Positions 36,343 to 48,788 of a stretch of DNA of 64,000 nt are shown here, piece by piece (positions within the stretch are counted from its first letter, which is position 1; each line of letters opens with the position of its first letter). The DNA comes from Hevea brasiliensis (lineage: Eukaryota > Streptophyta > Magnoliopsida > Malpighiales > Euphorbiaceae), in contig NC_079493.1 of NCBI RefSeq assembly GCF_030052815.1, positions 127,785,894-127,849,893 of the forward strand, given 5' to 3'. A program made the translations under genes and the position numbers. Below the pieces are notes generated by a model. That model did no database searches and was not told where the DNA came from. It worked only from the letters and a program-made list of their open reading frames with translations.

Positions 36343-38372
36343 TGTGGGAGGGGGACGTGAGGCGAAATATCATCCATTAGAATTATATAAAATACACAAG
36401 GTAATGCCCAGGAAAGATGGTGGAGTCACAATGGTCTCACTTAAGTACCACCTCCTTAGACAGCATTTCCTAGACATGCACTTCATACAATCCTAATAGA
36501 ATCAAACCACTGGTAAGTACCGTCTTCCCATAACACTACCACAGTACTAAGGATTTATGCCACGAAGGCATAGATAGACAGGAGTTGCCACCCGGGAAAT
36601 AACTGGGACATATTCAGTGTTTCTTTCAAGGGTCATGGATGGCAACTTACTCCTTGCAGAGTTTCCACAACCATCATTACCATAGCTCAATGTCTAGGTT
36701 TGGGATAGTGGGTACGTAAGGGGAAGGTGTTAGGCACCCTTTACGCCTGGTTTAACCTCGTTAATTCGAGTGCCAGTCCTCTACTAATGTTTCTAAAAGT
36801 CTTGTTTATCATTCTTTTATTAAACTTCATCCTAAAAAAAATGCAATTCTAATCCTACACACGCAAGTAATTCACAAAAGGTTGTTGTTTACATACAATT
36901 TTCATGCACAAGTAATTCCTATCTATGGGGTTGCTAATTATTTAAATGATATTTACCAGATGACTAAAATTAATTTATTATTGAGAATTTAATTTACAAA
37001 CAAATTCAATTTCAAATAACCCTACGTTTCTATTTAACCTAATTAATTATTTTCACCAAGTTACCCTAAGGATAATTGAACTAAGTTAATTATGTACATG
37101 TGTAATTTATTCTAATATCACATAAGGCCCAAACAATCACAACCTAATAAAGATTTCTAACATGCAAATTTATTTTATAATTATCAAGTATTAAATTAAA
37201 TTTATTTTACATGCCAATGTTAGTTTAATTTACAAACAGGATTAATTTTAATTTATAAAGTATTTATTTAAATTAATTATATGCAAAAGTCGGTTAAATT
37301 AAAAACAAAGTTAATTTTAATTTACCAAATAAAAATTCTGTTATTACTAAAATTTCATACTACTGATTATTCGAGGAGTTTAGAGCTACTTACCTGTTGG
37401 TAAATGCAGTTGCCATTGGGGTAAGCTACCCTTAAAAAAGGGTCTTCTCTTCTAGTATGGCAATGATATCCCTGGCTTACTCCCGTTTAGCTCCACATAA
37501 GCTCCACGCAAATGCCCTTTTTGATACTTACCTTACGGCTACTTACCAATTTTGTTTGTAATAAAAAATAAAGAAACTTTAAGAAATATCGCTAGAAAAA
37601 AAGAAGAACTAAAAGAATTTTGGCTATTTTTCTCTTTATTTTTTTTTCTTCTCCTCCACCCCTTTTTCCTCCTTTTTCTTTTTCTCTTTTTCCTCCTCCT
37701 TTTTTTTTTTTTTTTTTTTTTTCAGTGGGGTATTTATAGGGTTTTAGGAGAGAGGTGTGATAGGGTTTAGAGTCCTAGCGTGATAAAGTTCAGATAACTT
37801 AAACAACTAGGATTGCAGAATTTGGGTGAGACTGAAATATGAATGAGGTGTTTCAACCAATGGGAAGAGAAGGAAAGGAGAAGGCACCAATAGGGAGTGA
37901 GGAAGAGGTGTGGTAGGGTTTGAAGTCCTAGTGTGATAAGGTTCAGATAACTTAAACAACTAGGATTAAGGAATTTGGGTGAGACTGGAATATGGATGAG
38001 GTGTTCCAACTAATAAGAAGAGAGGAATAGAGAAAAAGATATTTTTTTTATTTTAATTTTCAAAAAATAAATTAAATAGGTCTTATTTAAAATTTCTAAC
38101 TAGACTTTCTTAGACCCATGGGGCCCAATTAAACTTAATTAGGTACATTTAAAAATTACCCATATTAAATTTAAATAAAACAAAATTTTATTTAAATTTA
38201 ATTAAATTCGCTTCCAAAAAAAAATGTATTATTATTATTTTTTTCAAGATCATGCCACGGAATTAATAATTTAGCTCCATACCTCTAATTACATCTTACA
38301 GTCATATAATTTTTCATCATCGGGTTTCCCACAGCCTCAATGCACATACTCATCACAAAATAATGGTCTACA
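36343..38372 (-). repeat. 3' LTR of the nested Tat-like element
   Basis: 2030 bp; on the minus strand starts TGTAGACCATT and ends CCCTCCCACA. It contains an internal tandem duplication of about 155 bp (37751-38025), a TATA-like box and a poly-T tract. Confidence 0.92.
37727..37740 (-). promoter_or_regulatory. TATA box in the 3' LTR of the nested element
   Basis: Minus-strand CCTATAAATACCCC, followed by CACTGAAAAA. The same box lies at 48147-48160 in the 5' LTR, where it would start the element's transcript. Confidence 0.65.
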
Positions 38373-38387
38373 GTTTGCCCCCACTTT
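38373..38387 (-). other. Polypurine tract of the nested Tat-like element
   Basis: Minus-strand AAAGTGGGGGCAAAC next to the 3' LTR start TGTAGACC. Confidence 0.85.
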
Positions 38388-38449
38388 GGCGAAAGTTGAA
38401 ATCAATGTGAAAGCATTGCTCAAGTTTTGTCAAAGTGAAACTCAAATTT

Positions 38450-41400
38450 CTAATAACTATGAAACATTGGCTATAAGGATCAAGTATATCTTGCTCGGTC
38501 GACATACTCTATGTTATGAGACTAGCTACGGTCTCATAATAGTAATAACTGTGTCATGTGAAAAATGAGTGTATCTTGCTCTGTCGATATACTCAGCGTC
38601 ATGAGACTAGCTATAGTCTCATAACAGTGATAACTGTGTCATGTGAAAATTGAGTGCATCTTGCTCTATCGATACACTCTATGTCATGTAACACCCCCGT
38701 TTGCATAGCCTGGTAGATTTCACTATTCCGGTGACCGGTGTCGATCCGGACAATTAAGGGGATTAGAACCATACTTAAGACAACTAGAGAAACTATAAAC
38801 ACAAATAATTAGTGATTGCCAATTAGTTAAGTATAAATAAGAAAAATAGAACATAAAAAGTTAAACGATCCGAGAGTCACAGCGATGGGTGACCTCCTCG
38901 GGAACGACTGCGAAGTTGCTTTAAACTCAAATTTCGAACCGTAAAATGTGACGCTGCGGTCCTTAGGACCCTTAGGAACACACTGGAAAAGAGAAAATCA
39001 CGAAAAAGAACTGTTAAACCAGTCAAATAATTAGGTCAGGGAGCCGGAAGAAATATTGGATTATTTACAAACCGGGATGAACCGGCGAGGGGCAATTTGA
39101 TCAATTGACCCCGAAAGCTGACTCCTGACCTAACTGTCAAATAAAATCGGAGAAAAGAAAATTTTTGGAATCGAGAATTAAATTAAAGAACTAATAAAAA
39201 AAAATTTAGAATTGTCTTCTTCCTTCCCATCATGCCGCCCCACCTTCTCCCTCTCATCTCCATGAAAATCCACCATTAAAGCTTGCACTCAAGCTTTAGT
39301 TCCTCCACTCAACCTTAATAAATCCCCAAAAAACTTCACTAGAGCTTGTTATTGCAACTTGAGAAGAAGAATTACAAGAAGAAAGAAGAGTTAAAGATTG
39401 GGTTTTGAAGCTTTAAGAAAGGTTAGTGTGCTAACTTACCATTTTACTTCTTTAAATGCATATGTAATGGTTGAAATGAGCTTAGAATTTATGAAATGAA
39501 ATAAAAACATGGGAGAAGGACCAAACTGAAATTTCGGCCTGGTTGAGGGGAGTATGAAATTGTATGGTTTGATGCATTAGAATGAGTTTAAAAGCTTTGA
39601 TTAGTTGAATGGTTAAGATTAAGTGCACTAATTGTGATTAAATGCATGAGATGGATGAGTTAGGGTTTGAATGTTAGGGTTTGTGAACTAAAATTTGAAG
39701 AAATGCATAAATGATGACTTTGACCTATTGTGAGCTGAAAAATGGTCAATAATGACCAAAGGAGATGTGTGGGAATTGTTGGAATGGAAGTCAAATTCGT
39801 AGGGTAAATGGTCATCTTCGTGACATGACCAAGCCAACTTTGAAGGACCAAAATAGAAATTTTTCAAGTCCAATTGATATGGCACCAATTGGGGATGAAA
39901 ATAGACATAAAATGGCACAATTTTCATTAAGGAACCATGCCCAAAAACTGACCAAAACCTAGTAAACCAATTGACCAAATTTGGTTGAGAGCATCACATC
40001 AGATAAACTGACCAAATGAACAGTGTTTGTTCATTTGGTCATAACTCGAGCTAGGCAGGTCAAATTGACTTGAAATTTTACCAGTGATTAGATCACATAT
40101 AGACCTAAAACTTTCATGAAGAACACAAGTCCAAATTCTGCCAGCAACCAAGCCATTTGGCCACCCCAAATTGGTGACTCAAATCTGCCAGCACCAAACT
40201 TTGCCCAGAAAACTCTGGGTTATTTTCAATCCGGCAGCCCTGATTCAAAGGGCCATAACTTGAGCTACAAAATTCCAATTGGAGTGATCCAAAAATGAGA
40301 ATAAACTTAAGACAATAAGAAACATTCTCTATGAAGAAAGGTTTGCCAAATTCCCACAGTAGATTAACTAATGGAACAGTGCAACTTGGAGCACCAAAAC
40401 TGAAAATTTGACAATTTGGCCAAAAGGACTTAAACTTTGAGAAAACAACCAAAATCAACAAATTTAATGACCAAAATGTGGTATGTGGGTGAAGTTGGAG
40501 TGCCCATACCTATTAAGCCTTAAAAAGTCAACAATTTGACTTGAATAGTGTGGTGAATAGTAACCCGAAACACAAAAACTTCGAGAACGTCGAAATTAGT
40601 ACATTAAAGCTAGGTAAAAATGAAGTGAAATTTATTTTTGGATTTATGCTAAGTTATGGTACTGAAACACTGTGAAACTGTGTGTTTCAGCTGAAAAAGA
40701 CTTGAAAATTCGAAGAGACTGAGTCAAGGCTTCAAGGCGACTCAAGTCAGGTTTGTGCACAATAATAATTGTTTAAATATTTTAATCTCAAAAATTTGAC
40801 TTCTTTGATTAATTATGTATTGTGTTGCCATTTTATAATCGTAAATGTGACTTTGAAAATTGATCAAATTTCTCATAAATTGTTTGTATAAATTATTTTG
40901 AATTGATTTTATGTTCACACTTAGCATGACAGTATCACATTATTCCTCCTCCATTTATGGGGTTGAGATCGTTTATTTTCCTCCCTTTCTGGCTTGCCAG
41001 TTGAGGTTATAGATCGGATGAGTACTCATTAGCTAGCTAGCCACCTCCCTCATTGATTTCGATTAATGGGGTTGAGATTGCGTTGTCGTGGTGTACAACG
41101 CGGCATTGATCGGAAATTTTGTGTCATGGCTTAAGTTGTGTATGACTTTGGCAATACTGTGTTTATGAAATTATTGGACTAAACTGTGTTTAATAGATTA
41201 TTTGACAAAATGATGTTATTATGAACTTTAATATTGTGAAATGTGATTGAGAAACATTTAAATTGTGTTTGGCAATGAATGATTTATTTATTGCATTTTA
41301 AATTTTTATTGTGCATCACTGAGTATTTTTATACTCAGCGATAACTTATTTTGCTGTCACAGATAAGAGCAAGGAAAAAGCAGCAGAGTGAGCTGCTACT

Positions 41401-42060
41401 GAGTTGAAGATCACACCAATCTTTTGTACGGGTATTATTTTATACCCTTGTAGATAATTTTGATGTAAATATAGAAATGTTGTATGTATCAATGAAAGTT
41501 TAGTAGTTGTAAATAAATTGTAATAATATTTTTTTTGGATTTCCTTCTATAAATTAATATTTGTACTTATGAATTTCTTACTTTATGCTTTGTGATTGGA
41601 GATATTAAATATTTTGAGATGATAAGTCTTGAATTGTATTGTGAAATTATTTTGAAGTGTGTTGAACTGAGTTGATTGAGTTATTGAAGGTTGGGAGTTG
41701 TGAAATATTTTTTGAAGTGCTTTTTTTTAGGTATTTGAAGAACTGTTTTCTCCAATTTCAAACGGAACTCTGTCAGAATTTTTATAAAATTTGCGGCAAA
41801 ATTAAAATGGACAATTTTTACTAGTATTTAAACTTTGAATAAATGATTTTTAATTCTCACTAAAATGCTCACCACTTCCAAAATGTAAGAAAATCGTTTT
41901 AAAATCCCTTGTAGGGTGCTTAATGAGTCATTAGTAGGTGAAGTTCGGTAGTTCATTAAGTACTCTACGGGATCATGTTATGCCTTACGGAGGGGTAAGG
42001 TGTGACATGTCATGAGACTAGCTACGGTCTCATGACAATGGCAACTGTGTGATTTGGTAT
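38450..42060 (+). repeat. Tandem repeat of about 85 bp, three units, split by the solo LTR
   Basis: Units carry TATCTTGCTC, a TACTCT core, then CATGAGACTAGCTA and AACTGTGTCATGTG. Two full units lie at about 38470-38645. The third begins at about 38646, is cut at 38686, and resumes at 42008. Confidence 0.8.
38687..42007 (+). mobile_element. Gypsy-type solo LTR with perfect target duplication
   Basis: 3321 bp from TGTAACACCCCC to GTAAGGTGTGACA, flanked by TGTCA at 38682-38686 and 42008-42012. Removing the insert restores the 85-bp repeat reading ACTCTATGTCATGAGACTAG. No primer site or purine tract adjoins it, so it is a solo LTR left after recombination between two LTRs. It is related to the LTRs at 15859-26762 and 51823-62354. 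Confidence 0.94.
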
Positions 42061-42540
42061 GTTGTGGATTCGTATTTAGGACTGCAGTCCTAAACTACCA
42101 ACGTATCCCCCTCGCCATCCTAAGGAAGAATCAGACCCACTCGTAGTTCGACACTTGAAACTATGGTGATGCATGTTCTTCTACCCCTTACACACCTACA
42201 GGTGACATGTTAATGCGTGTTCTTCTACTCCTTACACAACTATGCCATGTGCCCTAAACAAAGTCTAAGGACTTACCAAAAAACATCTTTCATGAAATGT
42301 TGTGGGTTCGTATTTAGGACCATGATCCTAAACTACCTATGTATCCCCCTCGCTATCCTGAGGAAGAATCAGACCCCCTTGTAGTTCAACACTTGAAAAT
42401 GTGGTGATGCATGTTATTCTATGCCTTACACACCTACAGGTGACATGTTGATGCATGTTCTTCTATGCCTTACACAACTATGTCATGCGCCCTAAACAAC
42501 ATCTAAGGACTTACCAAAAAATATCTAATTCATGATTTGA
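42060..42540 (+). repeat. Two-copy tandem repeat of about 240 bp in the nested element's tail
   Basis: Copies begin TGTTGTGGATTCGTATTTAG (about 42059) and TGTTGTGGGTTCGTATTTAG (about 42299). Each holds two or three smaller units of the form GATGCATGTTCTTCTA...CCTTACACA. Confidence 0.88.
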
Positions 42541-43479
42541 AAAAATTGGGATGACTGGGTCTCAAAATTCTCTCTGATTTTTATGCTTCCTGTATGCTAC
42601 TTCCTATCATGGGCATGCTGATTTTACTAGAGTTTCTAAAAAAACTTAGTTCTCTGGGGAACCTCTTTTTGCAAAAACTTTCTTATAACCTCAAAATTTT
42701 TTAGAAGAATTATTCACCAAAAAAGACTTCCTTAAGGTTACAATACAATTTTCCTCTGATTTTTCTTTTTCTTTTCTCCCCCATGCTTCATTATTCTACA
42801 GCTATTTCAAAACTTTTTTCTGCCTTGACTCCTTTCTCTTCCATGAACTCAATTCTTTGTGCCCTAACTTTTGTCTGAAATGCTTTTTCAAGTTTTCATT
42901 TCAGCTGGCTTGCTCTAACTTTTGCCTAAGCGGCCCTTTCGGGTTTTCCACTTAGCGAGCTCTCCTTTTTACTTTTCTTTTTCTTGTTCTTTTTTCTCTT
43001 TTTTTTTTTTTAAATTAGACAATCATCAGGGCATTCATATCAAGCACCTATTCTGTCATGCTCACAAAACAATAGGTTAAATCAAAACAATGCAGTTTAA
43101 TTACTTAATCATTTGATGTATCTCTCAAGACACAAACATTCACGATCATAATTAAATAAAATCCATTCCTAGTTAATGCAATAAAAACTTCTTTATTTAT
43201 TCAGGTACACCATTACTCCCTCTTACATTTAGTTTTGCTAAATTTCTAACCTTCCGAAGTTAGAAATAAGCTTTATAACCTGCTGAATGGCCTTTTCAGG
43301 TTTTCCATCCAGATCTTCTCTCATCTCTCCTTTTGCCTAGACTGCCTTTTGCAGGTTTTCAATCTAGCATTTTTCCTTTTCTTTTCTTTTTTTTTGTTTT
43401 CCTTTTTTTTTTTCTTTCGTTCTTTTTTCTTTGACCCTTACTTTTGCCTAGACCACCTTTTGCAGGTTTTCAGCCTAGC

Positions 43480-44110
43480 GGACCTGTCTCACACAAAGTA
43501 TCATTTGAGCCTGTTTAAATTGACTGATTCTTGAAATTCATTCCCATCCAGGTCCGATATTCTTACAACACCTCCTGGCAAGATCTTTTTGACTATGTAT
43601 GGACCATCCCAGTTTGGCTTAAACTTTCCTCTTTGATCAAAAGAGATGGGCCGAGCTTGTTTCAAAACCATGTCTTTCTCTTTGATCTTTCTTGGCTTCA
43701 CCTTCTTATTAAAGGCTCTAGCTATCTTCCTCTAATAAGCCTGCATACGATACAAGGCTCACATCCTCTTTTCATCAATCAAAGCTAGTTCCTCATATCT
43801 CTTCTAGGCCCACTCATTTTCTAGGATCTTAGCTTTTAACATCACTCTTAAGGATTTATCCTCTTGCTTAATGGATAGCACTACTTTAGTCCCATACACT
43901 AAAGAGAATGGGGTTGCCCTCGTGGATGTCCTTGTAGTACTACGATAACCTTAAAGAACATAAAAGAGTTTTTCAGGCCATCCTTATATGTTTCGAACAT
44001 TTTTTTTTCCAACTAGAACCTTTTTATTCATATGGGGACCACACATTCCTGCATGTACTTCTTTCATTATTTGCTCAGCCTATTTTTCTATCACACATAA
44101 GAGTTTGTAG
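43480..44110 (-). pseudogene. Integrase remnants of the nested Tat-like element
   Basis: An N-terminal zinc-region relic (CGPHMNKKVLVGKKMFETYK) runs directly into RTSTRATPFSLVYG, so the DDE core is deleted. The C-terminal part is open at 43501-43701 with KVKPRKIKEKDMVLKQARPI, KFKPNWDGPYIVKKILPGGV and SDLDGNEFQESVNLNRLK. Stops occur between the parts. Confidence 0.75.
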
Positions 44111-44289
44111 AATTGCCCCCCAGCTAAAGTAAGTTGAGTGGCTAATCTATGAATTATTGCTCTATCTTTTTTGTAGGCTTACTGCGAGTATTCTCTCACT
44201 TCCAGAGACCTCCTTATATCTTCATATCATTTTCCTTCTCCCACTAGGTCCACATGTGCTAGTATTAATCCTTCATAGCAGGAAATTTT

Positions 44290-44700
44290 ACTCCTCATTA
44301 GGATAACTAGCTAAGTCAACTTTTGATCATTCTTTTCCTATGGGGACACTAGCTTGGCTTGGGAATCGGCCATTTAATTTTAAGCTTGAGGCATGTGCTT
44401 CTTGGTACTTTGTTAACAGGGCTATAAATTTATCTCTTTCTTATTGGGTTAAATCTTTAGCTAACTTAATGTCTTTAGGATTATTTGGTGTACCCAAATT
44501 AATAGAGATTGATTTTCATGCATTAATAGAAATAAATTCTAAATGATTATGAATGCCATGCATACGCCCATTATAATAAACATCAAATAAGTAAGCAAAA
44601 GGATTGGTCATGTTATTGATCTTTGCCTCGAAATCTTTATCAAGTACATCAGAATTGGAAACATCAGTATCACTACTGTGAGCATTACAAAAGATAGACT
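44290..44700 (-). pseudogene. Pre-RT segment of the nested Tat-like element
   Basis: Encodes NNMTNPFAYLFDVYYNGRMH, ISINLGTPNNPKDIKLAKDL and RDKFIALLTKYQE, the linker before reverse transcriptase. RT is absent; sequence passes directly to the integrase remnant. Confidence 0.65.
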
Positions 44701-44789
44701 CAAACTTAGGGGTGTAGCTTTAGGTGTTTGGCTTTCTATGCAGTCCTTAAATCAATGGTGTTGATTTTCTGCTTTAGCTCTTTCACATG

Positions 44790-45850
44790 CGATAACCCCT
44801 AATCATATGTCAAGTTAATTGCCCCCTCTTTCAAGAACTTAGGAGGCTTTGGCTGCTCTTCCTCTTCTGTTGGCTCATAGCCCAAACCATGACTTGTGAT
44901 CTGGCCCATCATCTTAAAAAAAGTATCCAAACCATCTATACTTTCTCCTAGGCCTGCGTTAAGAAAAAACTTCATCCCTTTCTTCATAGTAGCCACTTTT
45001 AGATCCATTTAGTTTTTATAAATCCCAACAACTTGAAAATCAGACACTAGTGGAATTAAACCATCTAGTTGTAATGCAACTACCTCCTCATCAAAATTAG
45101 TCCAAACATCTAAAAGACCCTCATCATAGCTAGAATTATCACAAATATCAACAACCATTATAGACTGAAGTTCATTGGGCTTTGGATGGGTTGGATAGGT
45201 TCACTGGGCTTTTGGATGGGTTGGATAAGTTTCTTAGGCTTTTGGATGGGTTGGATAAAGTTAATAATTCTGTTAGGGTTATTTGGGGTGATGGAGATCA
45301 TGTAGAGACCTGGTGTAGGTGGAAATTTTGGCTAGGCATGGGCCTTTTGGGTTGATTTTCTGGGTTAATTATCCTTTTGGCATCAATTAGGTCTTATATA
45401 TAATGCTTAAGTTGAAATAATTAGTCAGTGTCATGACTGTGGGCTTGGTAGGACCGGCAACATTAGTTGATATCATAGGTAGGTGAGAGTGGATTTGGTA
45501 ATGGTCTGGGTGCTAAGAGCTGTAGGAGGTCTTGAGCTTTGAGACGCTCCAAAACTTCGGATAAGGGTTGGCTGAATTGGAAAAATCTGCTTGGGGTGTG
45601 AGACACAATTTGAATCTCAATAACTTTAATGCCACTTAATTGGCCTACCTAGGGGCCTCTTTTTATAGTTGACCATAATTTTCTCTTCTAGCTCAAACAT
45701 CTTAGTGTTCAATATTTCATCAAGCATAACCATAGTTTTTTCCATCTTAAGTAGTGCAGGTGAAATCCTTACTAATTTTTTCCCTTCCATAACCTAAGTG
45801 ACTTGATAGGAAGTCTCTTTGGTGTGTTTTGAGGCTATGTTAGCTCAAAA
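44790..45850 (-). pseudogene. Gag remnants of the nested Tat-like element
   Basis: The minus-strand open piece at 44799-45008 encodes MDLKVATMKKGMKFFLNAGL, then GLGYEPTEEEEQPKPPKFL, a glycine-rich motif followed by an acidic linker as in Tat gag/protease junctions. Upstream, near 45700-45830, the gag N-terminal helix region (MEKTMVMLDE-like) is readable with stops. Confidence 0.65.
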
Positions 45851-46688
45851 AAATAGGATTTAAGGGTTAACCTAAGCATGCTATGTACATGAATGCAATG
45901 CATGAATGGACCATTTTTTTCTTTTTTTTCTTTTTTTTTCCTTTACCTTTACAAAACCAAACTGAACCATACCAATAGAACCAAAACTAAACCAAAACCA
46001 GACCATATAAACTGAACTAAAATTGGACCAAAGACTGAATTGAAACAAAAAAAAAAAAAAATCTCAAGAACTGAATCTTCGCCTCCTTATACATTCAACT
46101 CTCACGTGCAGGGTAAGAAAAAATTCTATCCTAGGCTACGGTACACTGGACACACCAATAGGGGGTGGTCCAGGACGATTTTCCCCTCATAAACAAATTA
46201 TTTATATGCTTAAAGTTTAACCATAAGTAAGCATCCTCTTTCTTAACATGGGTTTTGAAATGGACTTGGGCCTATGCACACATTGGACCTACGCATAGGC
46301 CTAGGTTCATCTCAACTACCACTAGAACTTATGGTTTGAACAGTAAGGTTATAAATCTAGCACAACAAAAATCTATGGGGTACCTAAGATTAAAATCTAT
46401 GGCTCATGGGTTTCATTGGGTAGGAAAAGGGTCACCTATGCGAGAGCTTGTCCATTAAGCACAACGGCTGGAACTGTGGCTGTTTTATATACTCGAAGGT
46501 ACGGGCATGGGGTGCTAGAATTCACCAATTCGTCATAGCTCGAGTGAAACTATGGTCTCCTTAGCAAGTACTAACGGGGCTAAAAAGGGTAAGAGTGATC
46601 TGTGTGATAGTGTAGTGCAATGCAAAAAGTTTAACAGAGAAATAATATTAGACTAATAGAAACATGTTGGAGTAACTATCCATTTAGT

Positions 46689-46708
46689 CCCCAGTGGAGT
46701 CACCAAAC
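46689..46708 (-). other. Primer-binding site of the nested Tat-like element
   Basis: Minus-strand GTTTGGTGACTCCACTGGGG directly after the 5' LTR; same site as the outer element. Confidence 0.88.
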
Positions 46709-48105
46709 TATAGGAGGGGGACGTGAGGCGAAATATCATCTATTATAATTATATAAAATACACCAGATAATGCTCAGGAAAGATGGTGGAGTCACAATGG
46801 TCTCACTTAAGTACCACCTCCTTAGATAGCATTTCCTAGACATGCACTTCATACAATCCTAATAGAATTAAACCACTGGTAAGTACCGTCTTCCCATAAC
46901 ACTACCACGGTACTAAGGATTTATGCCACGAAGGCATAGATAGACAGGAGTCGCCACCTGGGTAATAACCGAGACATATTCAGTGTTTCTTTTGAGGGTC
47001 ATGGATGGCAACTTACTCCTTGTAGAGTTTCCACAACCGTCATTACCATAGCCCAATGTCTAGGTTCGGGATAGTGGGTACGTAAGGAGAAGGTGTTAGG
47101 CACCCCTTACGCCTGGTCTAACCTCGTTAATTCGAGTGCCAGTCCTCTACTAATGTTTCTAAAAGTCTTGTTTATCATTCCTTTATTAAACTTCATCCTA
47201 AAAAAATGCAATTCTAATCCTACACACGCAAGTAATTCACAAAAGGGATGTTGTTTACACACAATTTTCATGCACAAGTAATTCCTATATATGGGGTTGC
47301 TAATTATTTAAATGATATTTACCAGATGACTAAAATTAATTTATTATTGAGAATTTAATTTATAAACAAATTCAATTTCAAGTAACCCTACGTTTCTATT
47401 TAACCTAATTAATTAATTTTCACCGAGTTACCCTAAGGATAATTGAACTAAGTTAATTATATACATGTGTAATTTATTCTAATATCACATAAGGCCCAAA
47501 CAATCACAACCTAATAAAAATTTCTAACATGCAAATTTATTTTACAATTACCAAGTATTAAATTAAATTTATTTTACATGCCAATGTTAGTTTAATTTAC
47601 AAAAAGGATTAATTTTAATTTATAAAGTATTTATTTAAATTAATTACATGCAAAAGTCGGTCAAATTAAAAACAAAGTTAATTTTAATTTACCAAATAAA
47701 AATTCTATTATTACTGAAATTTCATGCCAATGATTATTCGAGGAGTTTAGATCTACTTACCTGTTGGTAAATGCAGTTGCCATTGGGGCAAGCTACCCTT
47801 AAAAAAGATCTTCTCTTCTAGTATGGCAATGATATCCCTGGCTTACTCCCGTTTAGCTCCACATAAGCTCCACGCAAATGCCTTCTTTGATACTTACCTT
47901 ACGGCTACTTACTAATTTTGTTTGTAATAAAAAATAAAGAAACTTTAAGAAATATCGCTAGAAAAAAAGAAGAACTAAAAGAATTTTGGCTATTTTTTTC
48001 TTTATTTTTTTTTCTTCTCCTCCACCCCTTTTTCCTCCTTTTTTCTTTTTCTCTTGTTCCTCCTCCTTTTTTTATTTTTTTCCACCTTTTTCTCCCTTTT
48101 TTTTC

Positions 48106-48141
<36 letters not shown>

Positions 48142-48788
48142 CAGTGGGGTATTTATAGGGTTTTAAGAGAGAGGTGTGATAGGGTTTGGAGTCCTAGCGT
48201 GATAAAGTTCAGATAACTTAAACAACTAAGATTGCAGAATTCGGGTGAGACTGAAATATGGATGAGGTGTTTCAACCAATGGGAAGAGAAGGAAAGGAGA
48301 AGGCACCAATAGGGAGTGGGGAAGAGGTGTGGTAGGGTTTGAAGTCCTAGTGTGATAAGGTTCAGATAACTCAAACAACTGGGATTAAGGAATTTGGGTG
48401 AGACTGGAATATAGATGAGGTGTTCCAACCAATAGGAAGAGAGGAATAGAGAAAAAGATATTTTTTATTTTAATTTTCAAAAAATAAATTAAATAGGTCT
48501 TATTTAAAATTCCTAACTAGGGTTTCTTAGGCCCATGGGGCCCAAATAAACTTAATTAGGTACATTTAAAAATTACCTATATTAAATTTAAATAAAACAA
48601 AACTTTATTTAAATTTAATTAAATTCGCTTCTAAAAAAAACGTATTATTATTTTTTTTTTCAAGATCATGCCACGGAATTAATAATTCAGCTCCATACCT
48701 CTAATTACATCTTACAGTTATATAATTTTTCATCATCGGGTTTGCCAGAGCCTCAATGCACATACTCATCACAAAATAATGGTCTACA
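46709..48788 (-). repeat. 5' LTR of the nested Tat-like element
   Basis: 2080 bp, aligned end to end with 36343-38372. It is longer mainly through expanded T-rich tracts near 48060-48141. The 155-bp duplication is also present (about 48172-48440). Confidence 0.92.
48147..48160 (-). promoter_or_regulatory. TATA box in the 5' LTR of the nested element
   Basis: Minus-strand CCCTATAAATACCC, directly upstream of the long A tract (T tract on plus, 48106-48141). Confidence 0.65.

Larger units (their letters stand above)
36343..48788 (-). mobile_element. Nested Tat/Ogre-like gypsy element, full length with both LTRs, lacking RT
   Basis: Flanked by the perfect duplication AGTAC (36338-36342 and 48789-48793). 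On the minus strand: 5' LTR 48788-46709, primer site 46708-46689, gag, pre-RT segment, integrase remnants, long repetitive tail, purine tract at 38387-38373, 3' LTR 38372-36343. The polyprotein lacks RT, RNase H and the integrase core, as in the outer copy, and retained pieces carry stops. It inserted into its own relative's integrase remnant. A solo LTR (38687-42007) sits in its tail; without that it is about 9.1 kb. Confidence 0.92.

Noticed and set aside
37552..37770. Leu/Phe-rich frame resembling a membrane protein (also 47918-48216)
   Set aside because: Produced by T-rich low-complexity DNA in the Tat LTRs.
48106..48141. Poly-T tract as a retroposon tail
   Set aside because: It lies inside an LTR and has a shorter counterpart in the paired LTR (37700-37722), so it is a slippage-prone tract of the LTR itself.
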